From contig CALVKK010000037.1 of the NCBI GenBank assembly GCA_944332645.1, forward strand, positions 1-9,896: a stretch of 9,896 nucleotides of DNA, read 5' to 3'. The DNA comes from an uncultured Bacilli bacterium (lineage in GTDB: Bacteria; Bacillota_I; Bacilli_A; RF39; UBA660). A program made the translations under genes and the position numbers. The notes beneath the pieces are model-generated. The model did not search any database. It was not told where the DNA came from and saw only the letters and a list, made by a program, of their open reading frames with translations. Shown here piece after piece: positions 1 to 5,252 of the stretch; positions within the stretch are counted from its first letter, which is position 1, and every line of letters starts with the position of its first letter.

Positions 1-90
1 ACTAAGTGTACCCGACAAGAAAGCAAAAACAATCACAATAAATATTATAATTAGATTATAAAGAAAAGTATGACCGATTGGACCACTCAT
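1..90 (-). CDS. N-terminal fragment of a small membrane protein, possibly a pilus component
   Basis: Only the first 30 codons are in the window; the gene runs off the left edge. It starts at ATG (90..88), preceded by a ribosome binding site GTAGGTG around 97-103, about six bases upstream. The peptide begins MSGPIGHTFLYN and then becomes a long hydrophobic helix (residues about 13-29, Ile/Val/Phe rich). A short polar N-terminus followed by one membrane helix would suit a TadE-like or pseudopilin-like pilus protein, and the position right after the Tad pilin fits. It has its own promoter at 119-147 and lies beyond the pilin terminator, so it is a separate transcription unit. The start, frame and helix are visible in the sequence; the pilus role is inference. 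I do not recognise the family from so short a piece. Confidence 0.72.
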   Translation of the reverse strand, partial: MSGPIGHTFLYNLIIIFIVIVFAFLSGTLS

Positions 91-118
91 ATATAACACC
101 TACTCTCACATTAAAATA

Positions 119-147
119 ATTATACTATATTTTGTCTTGCATTGCAA
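119..147 (-). promoter_or_regulatory. Promoter of the left-edge gene
   Basis: On the minus strand there is TTGCAA (-35, 142-147), a 17-bp spacer and a perfect TATAAT (-10, 119-124). Transcription would start near 112, giving a leader of about 22 nt that carries the ribosome binding site of the left-edge gene. The -35 lies inside the 8-bp palindrome ATTGCAAT (141-148), which may be chance. The terminator T-tract of the preceding pilin gene ends at 163, so the two units are separated by about 15 bp. Confidence 0.7.
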
Positions 148-162
148 TATTTTAGTTAGTGC

Positions 163-191
163 AAATAAAAAGAGATAAAACTTTATCTCTT
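163..191 (-). terminator. Intrinsic terminator after the pilin gene
   Basis: On the minus strand AAGAGATAA (191-183) pairs perfectly with TTATCTCTT (178-170) around an AGTT loop. The T-rich run TTTATTT (169-163) follows. The 9-bp stem begins inside the pilin stop codon, so coding sequence and terminator overlap by two bases. The stem is AT-rich and hence modest in strength. In the plus orientation no T-run follows, so it should act on minus-strand transcripts only. Confidence 0.75.
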
Positions 192-417
192 AATCTGCAT
201 TAGCATTCGCAACACATGTATTGTAACTATTTTGATCAAATAATGCGGTAGACTGACAAGCTCCACCACTCCATTCTCCTCCTGCTTCTGTACAACACGC
301 TCTTTCGGCAGTATTACTCATCAAACTAGTAATAAGGGGAATGGCAACTGCAGCGATAACACCAATTAAAATAATAGTAATTACTGTCATATTTGCTTCT
401 CCAGCAGCTTCTTTCAT
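190..417 (-). CDS. Small Flp/pilin-like protein of the Tad locus
   Basis: This 75-residue protein has a short leader MKEAAG, then EANMT and a hydrophobic helix at about residues 11-33. The small soluble tail holds four cysteines (41, 42, 54, 68). Size, N-terminal layout and position after tadC match Flp-type (type IVb) pilins, which are cut after a Gly by a prepilin peptidase and polymerise through the helix. A likely cut is after Gly6. The usual Glu at position +5 of the mature pilin is absent (Thr there); the Glu lies at +1 instead. The four cysteines suggest one or two disulfides, not typical of short Flp pilins. The start is supported by AAGGTGGTG (423-431) five bases upstream. It has a candidate promoter of its own at 445-453 and a terminator at 163-191, which would allow higher expression than the assembly genes. 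The pilin role is inference from context and layout. Confidence 0.75.
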   Translation of the reverse strand: MKEAAGEANMTVITIILIGVIAAVAIPLITSLMSNTAERACCTEAGGEWSGGACQSTALFDQNSYNTCVANANAD

Positions 418-444
418 CTTTTCACCACCTTACATAACGTATTT

Positions 445-453
445 ATTATACCA
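445..453 (-). promoter_or_regulatory. Extended -10 promoter in front of the pilin gene
   Basis: The minus strand reads TGG-TATAAT (453-445), a perfect -10 hexamer with the extended -10 TG. The sequence 17 bp upstream (TAAATA, 468-473) is a poor -35 and overlaps the tadC stop, as extended -10 promoters can tolerate. The start would be near 438, with a leader of about 20 nt containing the strong AAGGTGGTG ribosome binding site. It would let the pilin be made in excess over the upstream operon. Confidence 0.55.
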
Positions 454-470
454 CATTTTATATTAATTAT

Positions 471-1253
471 TTAAAAATTCATCAACATCATCATTGATAA
501 TAGCATTAATAACATTATCCCACCACCAGTAACAAACAACATAATCATCGTTCTTTGTTCCATGTTAGTTAATCTTTCTGCATATTTTTGTTCACGAGAT
601 TTATTCTGCAAACTTGATACAGTTCTGGAAAACATCATTAATTGTTCTTGCTTTTTTTCTTGACTACCTAAACTTAATCGATACAAAAGGCGCATCATTC
701 GCATCGAATCACGAACAGGATACTCTTTAGCAAATTCCATATAAGGATCAACTGTCATATCGCCAGCTTCGATTTTAGCAACTAAAGACCTTAACCCAGG
801 CTTGAATATCTCAGGAGCTTGTTCAATCGAACGTGACAAAGCAACTGGCACTGTATAATGTTGCACTAAAATTTCTAAACTTTTTAAATAGTAAGGCAAC
901 ATCAAATTAATATGATGCAAGTTTCGTTTATAATAAGATCTCAAAGCAGTATATGGCTGTTTAAATATTACAAAACCAACGATAACAGCAAACAAAACAT
1001 ATATAAATTGTAAATTTGATAAAAATATAAAAATCATAACAACGATTGCAATTAACCCATTACGAACTCTTTTGCCAAACTCTTTATCCACATCAACATC
1101 AGGACCATATTTAAGCTTTAATAAAAACTCATAATCAGATTCTCTTAAAAATTTAAATATTGGCTGCGTTTCCTTTAAAAATTGATTGGGTTCAACAAAT
1201 CTATTATAAATGACAATGAAAAACAAAATTATTCCTATTAATACGAAAATCAT
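471..1253 (-). CDS. tadC: Tad pilus inner-membrane platform protein TadC
   Basis: This 260-residue membrane protein has a helix at residues 2-17, two helices close together at about 66-98, a cytoplasmic block at about 100-230 and a final helix at about 236-258. That matches the T2SSF/GspF-fold half-platform proteins TadB and TadC. In the family, TadB and TadC together form the membrane platform on which the TadA ATPase acts. It is the second such protein in the row, which is the usual place of TadC. Its ATG shares one base with the tadB stop (TAATG), so translation is probably coupled; a G-rich run about eight bases upstream is a weak ribosome binding site. The last helix is rich in methionine, with nine Met in residues 231-260. 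TadB versus TadC is assigned by order, not by a decisive motif. Confidence 0.85.
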   Translation of the reverse strand: MIFVLIGIILFFIVIYNRFVEPNQFLKETQPIFKFLRESDYEFLLKLKYGPDVDVDKEFGKRVRNGLIAIVVMIFIFLSNLQFIYVLFAVIVGFVIFKQPYTALRSYYKRNLHHINLMLPYYLKSLEILVQHYTVPVALSRSIEQAPEIFKPGLRSLVAKIEAGDMTVDPYMEFAKEYPVRDSMRMMRLLYRLSLGSQEKKQEQLMMFSRTVSSLQNKSREQKYAERLTNMEQRTMIMLFVTGGGIMLLMLLSMMMLMNF

Positions 1254-2155
1254 TATTCAGCCCCCACATTCTCATTATAAAATTTTTCACCACTTAATAA
1301 AAAATAAGTGTTTATAATTACAATAGCATGAAGCAACAGCTGAACATACCAAATTTTAAGCATTTCCAAATAGGTTTCTGTCCCTAACAAAAATTGAACT
1401 AACATTACCATTAAATATAGCACAAGACCAAATTGTAAAAATTTTTTATGGAATGTTGCACGATCAATACGATCACGATAAACTCCTTCAACTAACATAT
1501 CAATATCTTGCGACATATTTTCCAATGAACCTGATGCATCTCTAGCACCTTCATTGGTAATTTGTAAAAATAATTGATGCATATTACGTACTATATAGTA
1601 ATCGTATTTTTCGTTCATAAAAGTAATTGATTCATTAATTGTGCCATTGCGGTAAGCCATATCAATCATCGTTTTAACATCGCTTTTAACAGGATCCTCT
1701 AAAATTCCTGATTCATAAACACCTTCTAATGATTTAACAAAACTTTGAGTCGTAGCAAATTCCATAATTGTATTTGTTGTATAAACTTGAATCTGTTCAA
1801 AAATAAACTCACTGTATAATCTTTTACACCGTAAATATGATAAATAAGGTATTATCAAAATAGCGATTATTATATAAACTATACACCAAATTAAACTATA
1901 AAAATAAAGATAAGAAACAATAGCCGAGCCAACAGAAAAAACAACTATTTGAATAAAATATTGCTTTGGCGTAAATTCTTGCCCTAATTCTTTAACTTTT
2001 TCTCTTACCACTTTAAAAGAATAAGGTGCATATTTTTCATAAACATTATTGACATTATTTACGATAAATTTATAGACATTTTCACCAGTATTGATACGGT
2101 ATATGAATATAAACAACAAAATAATAGCAATAATAACAAATATTACGGTTATCAT
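1253..2155 (-). CDS. tadB: Tad pilus inner-membrane platform protein TadB
   Basis: This 300-residue protein has membrane helices at about 4-20, 68-87, 88-107, 239-258 and 268-288. The helical cytoplasmic region at about 110-235 carries the T2SSF-like pattern, including RNMHQLFLQITNEGARDASG around residues 190-209. It should be the partner of TadC in the pilus assembly platform that couples TadA to pilin insertion. The start ATG at 2155 is preceded by a perfect AGGAGG (2163-2168), seven bases away. An ATG at 2160 in another frame stops at once and is ignored. The gap to tadA is 13 bases and the downstream tadC overlaps by one base, so this is the core of the operon. The hydrophobic N-terminal helix followed by a charged stretch is usual for this family. 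Confidence 0.87.
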   Translation of the reverse strand: MITVIFVIIAIILLFIFIYRINTGENVYKFIVNNVNNVYEKYAPYSFKVVREKVKELGQEFTPKQYFIQIVVFSVGSAIVSYLYFYSLIWCIVYIIIAILIIPYLSYLRCKRLYSEFIFEQIQVYTTNTIMEFATTQSFVKSLEGVYESGILEDPVKSDVKTMIDMAYRNGTINESITFMNEKYDYYIVRNMHQLFLQITNEGARDASGSLENMSQDIDMLVEGVYRDRIDRATFHKKFLQFGLVLYLMVMLVQFLLGTETYLEMLKIWYVQLLLHAIVIINTYFLLSGEKFYNENVGAE

Positions 2156-2168
2156 TTCATTACCTCCT

Positions 2169-3278
2169 TTAATTTACGTTGATTGGAGCCACAGGATCAG
2201 GCGCCGTTTGTTTTTGATCAAATCTAGGATCAATAAAACCATTTGGCAAACTTATACCTTGTCCTTCTATATAATCAATCAAATACTTACTAGGATTATT
2301 TCTAAACACTTTGCCTTCTGGCGTTTTACGATAAATAATATTATATTCAGCTTTGTTATCCTCTGTTACGTAAAACTCTGTCACTTCGCCAATCTCTCTT
2401 ATAAATCTTTTAGTTTCGCGATCTTGACGTCCTCTAACTAATACACCCAACTGAATATAACGATGAATAGATTTTAAAAACTGATCGATATCCTGACTAG
2501 TTTCCAACAAGCTATACATACGTGTTGGAATCGAAGAAGCTTTATCAGCATGAATTGTCGATAAAATATAATGCCCCGAAGAAATCGAGTTACGAACAGC
2601 CATAACTGCTTCCGCACTACGTACCTCGGATAGTAATATCCATTTAGGATTTTGACGCATACAAGTAACTAATACGTCTGTATAAGAAGCGACATTATTG
2701 GTTTTCATCGCTACAATATCGCGATGAGGAAATATTTTGTCCAAGTGCAATTCTAATGTATCCTCGATTGTAATGATCTTTTCGTTTTCTCTTGTTTTAG
2801 ATGCTAAATACTTAACAAATTCTGTCTTTCCAGAACCTGTCTCACCACAAACAAGAATATTGCAATGTGCTAAAACACACTGAACTAGAAAATCATGAAT
2901 ATCCACGGTAATATATTTTTCGGCAATGATTTTGTCTTTTTCTAATCTTATTTTGGCCGGTGTTTTTCTTATAACACAAGCGATTCCATTACTGGCAATC
3001 GAATCATGAATAAAGTTCATACGCAGTTCCGCACTTTCGGAATCAAGAAACGGATGAGCTGCATTAAACGACCTTCCCATAACATTAGAACATTGGAAAG
3101 CTAATTTTTCCATAAAAGCATTATTAATATTAGGGTTTTCAATTCTAAAAATACCATGTGACAATGTTTTCAGCCATATCTGACCGTTATTGCTGTAAGA
3201 TATATCAGTTATATCATCATTTTTTAAATATTCTACTAGTGGTCCGAAATCTATTTGAGAAAACAAATTATCATTCAT
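2169..3278 (-). CDS. tadA: Tad pilus assembly ATPase TadA/CpaF
   Basis: This 369-residue protein is a cytoplasmic secretion ATPase of the VirB11/CpaF branch of the type II/IV secretion superfamily. Visible motifs, in order: Walker A GETGSGKT (145-152), the Asp box ITIEDTLEL (169-177), the Walker B region WILLSEVRSAEA (213-224) and the His box around SSGHYILSTIHADKASS (233-249). An N-terminal domain of about 130 residues precedes the ATPase core. In the family it hexamerises and hydrolyses ATP to drive pilin polymerisation through TadB and TadC. The Walker B segment has Ser where Gly normally precedes the Glu (SEVR rather than GEVR). The length is close to a compact CpaF without the long N-terminal extension of proteobacterial forms. 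The start is two bases after the cpaB stop with only a weak ribosome binding site, suggesting coupling. The identity is clear from the motifs. Confidence 0.95.
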   Translation of the reverse strand: MNDNLFSQIDFGPLVEYLKNDDITDISYSNNGQIWLKTLSHGIFRIENPNINNAFMEKLAFQCSNVMGRSFNAAHPFLDSESAELRMNFIHDSIASNGIACVIRKTPAKIRLEKDKIIAEKYITVDIHDFLVQCVLAHCNILVCGETGSGKTEFVKYLASKTRENEKIITIEDTLELHLDKIFPHRDIVAMKTNNVASYTDVLVTCMRQNPKWILLSEVRSAEAVMAVRNSISSGHYILSTIHADKASSIPTRMYSLLETSQDIDQFLKSIHRYIQLGVLVRGRQDRETKRFIREIGEVTEFYVTEDNKAEYNIIYRKTPEGKVFRNNPSKYLIDYIEGQGISLPNGFIDPRFDQKQTAPDPVAPINVN

Positions 3279-3280
3279 AA

Positions 3281-4111
3281 CTACTCAGTCTCGTTTCCTA
3301 TATCTTCACCCGGAATATTTTCATTAGGATTATCAGTTGAATCACTGAAAACTACTGTATTACTTTCGATGAAATTAACTAACTCTTCACGGTCGACAAT
3401 CAAATCGCCTTCGACTGGTGTTGTTCCACCATAAGGAACTGGGAACAGTTCAACTCCATAGCCACTTAAATATTCGGCTTTTTTCAATAAAACATAAACA
3501 TCCTCTGGAACACCAAACAATAAAGTTGCTGGAGTTCTATTAGCAGAAGTGTCTTCAAAAACATTGTTTCCTGAACTATCCTTTACCGCCAACACTTCAA
3601 CTTGTGCTAATAATCTTCCTACCATAATTTGACCATTTTCATCGATTGCTTTCATGAAAACATCGATCTTGTTACCTGGATAAATAGAGTTACCATAAGT
3701 AGATGCAGTCGTAACAGATAAAGCATAAGGTCTTTCTCCATCTTTAACAGCTGTAAAAGCTGAATCTGGTAGTTGGCTTGCCTCGATTAAAACGGTTCCA
3801 TAGAACATACTACCGGCTGGAATAACGGTATTGACATCACTATATTTTCCAACTATCAAAGTTTGACTTCTGACTACATCATTGCTGATTGAAGCAGCTG
3901 GCATTTCAATCCAACTGATCATATCGTCAGTTATCAAAGTTCGAGGTTGAATAGTCGTAGCAGCTACCGGTACTCTAACCGGTTGAACTTGACTGTTTAT
4001 AGTTGAAGTATATCCCCAATATAAAAGTCCTAAAATGGCAATAACGCCAATCACTGTAACTGTATTCTTGTTAGTAAAAAATTTCTTCAATGATACTAAA
4101 AAATTATTCAT
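3281..4111 (-). CDS. cpaB: Pilus assembly protein CpaB (SAF/RcpC-like)
   Basis: With the chosen start this is 276 residues: a short basic N-terminus, one membrane helix at about 17-36, and a SAF-like domain at about 46-108 (VPVAATTIQPRTLITDDMIS, then AGSMFYGTVL). An RcpC/CpaB-like domain follows at about 125-230 (ALSVTTAS, YPGNKIDVFM), ending in an acidic Asn/Glu/Pro-rich tail. In Gram-negatives CpaB lies in the periplasm and helps the secretin. With no secretin here it more likely acts in the outer face or wall space, which is inference. Start choice: the ribosome binding site GAAAGGA (4121-4127) abuts an ATG at 4120, too close to use, but is nine bases from the ATG at 4111, so translation begins MNNFLVSLKK. 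It is separated by 17 bases from the upstream gene and two from tadA. Confidence 0.88.
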   Translation of the reverse strand: MNNFLVSLKKFFTNKNTVTVIGVIAILGLLYWGYTSTINSQVQPVRVPVAATTIQPRTLITDDMISWIEMPAASISNDVVRSQTLIVGKYSDVNTVIPAGSMFYGTVLIEASQLPDSAFTAVKDGERPYALSVTTASTYGNSIYPGNKIDVFMKAIDENGQIMVGRLLAQVEVLAVKDSSGNNVFEDTSANRTPATLLFGVPEDVYVLLKKAEYLSGYGVELFPVPYGGTTPVEGDLIVDREELVNFIESNTVVFSDSTDNPNENIPGEDIGNETE

Positions 4112-4120
4112 AAAAATCAT

Positions 4121-4127
4121 TCCTTTC
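4121..4127 (-). promoter_or_regulatory. Ribosome binding site deciding the cpaB start
   Basis: The minus strand reads GAAAGGA. It is directly next to the ATG at 4120 (no spacing) and nine bases from the in-frame ATG at 4111. Only the latter spacing is workable, so the shorter protein is preferred. Confidence 0.65.
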
Positions 4128-4128
4128 T

Positions 4129-4539
4129 TTATTCATCAACATCAGGTGTTTCTAGTATTGCATCTAAACGGTTTTGAATACTAAACTCCATAATTTCACC
4201 TGTCATATTAGTTGCCTCGACACTACTAACTAACAAACTAACTTTAGGTGGTGTCTCATTAACATCATATATGTCTATTACATAAGTATTAGAAAGCAAA
4301 GCACTTTCAGCAAATCTTCTTAAAAAATTTTCAACAAATTTTTCTCGATCAATTCTAATAATGCCATCTTCTCGATAAGCTGCCAAATCTAATGCATCGT
4401 ACATTGCACCTTCAGTAGCTTCTTTAAGTAAATGATAGTTGTGTTCGTCGGTATTGGTAATTGATTGAAAGAAAAAGATAAAGAAAATTGCCAATATTCC
4501 AAGGGCAACTACTGCAGTTCCCCAATATGATTCTTTCAC
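4129..4539 (-). CDS. Small single-pass TadE/pseudopilin-like protein
   Basis: This 136-residue protein has a short N-terminus, one membrane helix at about 7-26, and a soluble part of about 110 residues beginning TDEHNYHLLKEATEGAMYDA. The layout of an N-terminal helix running into a helical, Glu-containing segment is that of TadE/TadF-type pseudopilins. Its place between the operon head and cpaB fits a minor pilus subunit or assembly factor. The pattern recalls a family I believe is catalogued as DUF5411; that is from memory and unchecked. The start is GTG at 4539, supported by AGGAGG (4547-4552) seven bases upstream. A nearby ATG at 4544 is out of frame and stops after two codons. The ribosome binding site overlaps the stop codon region of the preceding gene, so the two are tightly linked. 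Function unknown; the pilus link is inference from context. Confidence 0.8.
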   Translation of the reverse strand: MKESYWGTAVVALGILAIFFIFFFQSITNTDEHNYHLLKEATEGAMYDALDLAAYREDGIIRIDREKFVENFLRRFAESALLSNTYVIDIYDVNETPPKVSLLVSSVEATNMTGEIMEFSIQNRLDAILETPDVDE

Positions 4540-4546
4540 AACATTA

Positions 4547-4552
4547 CCTCCT
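4547..4552 (-). promoter_or_regulatory. Ribosome binding site deciding a GTG start
   Basis: A perfect AGGAGG on the minus strand lies seven bases before the GTG at 4539. The first two bases fall within the TAG stop of the upstream gene. The only nearby ATG (4544-4542) opens a frame that ends at once, so GTG is the start. Confidence 0.7.
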
Positions 4553-5201
4553 AACTATAAACGTCATCTTTTTTGCTAAGGAAATATAAACCAACCAACC
4601 CTAATGCTAAAATAATCACTATAATTATGTAATAATCAAGTAGAAAATCAACTATCAACTGGATCCAAGATGTTTCGTTAATGACCGGAGTTGGCTCGAC
4701 ATTATCATCTACATTTAAACTGTTTTTATACTCGTTAACTTTGCTTAAAAAACTTTCATATGATAAATTCTGACTGGACCATTTTTGACATAAGCTAAAA
4801 TTTTCGATCCCTTCACACACTTGATCTTGATAATATCGATTATAACTTGGAAAAGAAACCCTAGCTGTATACAATGCTTCTTGCTGACAACGAGAATCGG
4901 TTGCATAAAATACATATCTAACTGTTTGTCCACTCCGATATCCAGAAATTGTTAGTTCTTCGTTTTCATAATTATAAGTTTGATAGTCTGTCATATCGAC
5001 AAAGTAAATTTCTTCATTAAGATTATTTAAAGTTACTGTAAAAGTCACATTGTTATCTTGCTCAATGTAATCATAACTAATATTGACATTAGAAGCTATT
5101 TTTTTTAACCTAGCCAGTTCACTATAACTACAAGAGAGTGCTTTTACTTTTACAGTTGGAACAAGTAATATCAAGACTAATATAGTAATTATCCTCTTCA
5201 T
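4551..5201 (-). CDS. Secreted, C-terminally membrane-anchored protein heading the Tad operon
   Basis: With the start at ATG 5201 the protein has 216 residues. MKR and a hydrophobic run at 4-16 form a signal peptide, with a likely signal peptidase cut after VKA (residue 21). The outer domain at about 22-165 is rich in Tyr, Ser and Asn, looks beta-stranded over about 38-118, and has cysteines at 24, 105, 129 and 138. An acidic Pro-containing linker at about 163-175, one membrane helix at about 187-207 and a short charged tail (SKKDDVYS) follow. The C-terminus would be cytoplasmic. The start is chosen because GGAGGAG (5207-5213) lies five bases upstream; an in-frame TTG at 5222 has no such site. 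It lies directly behind a strong promoter and is the first gene of the pilus operon. I do not recognise a named family. A surface partner of the pilus, such as a chaperone, anchor or adhesin, is inference. Confidence 0.8.
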   Translation of the reverse strand: MKRIITILVLILLVPTVKVKALSCSYSELARLKKIASNVNISYDYIEQDNNVTFTVTLNNLNEEIYFVDMTDYQTYNYENEELTISGYRSGQTVRYVFYATDSRCQQEALYTARVSFPSYNRYYQDQVCEGIENFSLCQKWSSQNLSYESFLSKVNEYKNSLNVDDNVEPTPVINETSWIQLIVDFLLDYYIIIVIILALGLVGLYFLSKKDDVYS

Positions 5202-5206
5202 TTTTA

Positions 5207-5213
5207 CTCCTCC
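5207..5213 (-). promoter_or_regulatory. Ribosome binding site deciding the start of the 216-residue protein
   Basis: GGAGGAG on the minus strand lies five bases before the ATG at 5201. The longer in-frame TTG start at 5222 lies upstream of the predicted transcription start near 5215, so it would not be in the mRNA from the local promoter. Confidence 0.7.
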
Positions 5214-5221
5214 ATTATACA

Positions 5222-5249
5222 ATTATAACATAAATAAAATTATTTTCAA
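5222..5249 (-). promoter_or_regulatory. Main promoter of the Tad operon
   Basis: The minus strand carries TTGAAA (-35, 5249-5244; five of six consensus bases), a 16-bp spacer ending TGT, and a perfect TATAAT (-10, 5227-5222) with the extended -10 TG. This is the closest match to a sigma-A consensus promoter in the window. The start would be near 5215, leaving a leader of only about 14 nt that is almost entirely the ribosome binding site. That leaves no room for a riboswitch or attenuator. The -35 ends only four bases from the stop of the upstream 532-residue protein gene, so that gene and the operon overlap closely but can be controlled separately. No operator-like repeat is obvious. Confidence 0.75.
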
Positions 5250-5252
5250 ACA

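Noticed and set aside
2091..2441. Plus-strand open frame of 116 codons
   Set aside because: It lies opposite tadB and tadA, which have clear motifs, and the peptide shows no sensible domain or ribosome binding site. It is a shadow of the real genes.
4745..4933. Minus-strand open frame of 62 codons inside the 216-residue protein gene
   Set aside because: It is fully nested in another frame of a gene with a signal peptide, a ribosome binding site and a membrane anchor. Nothing supports separate translation.
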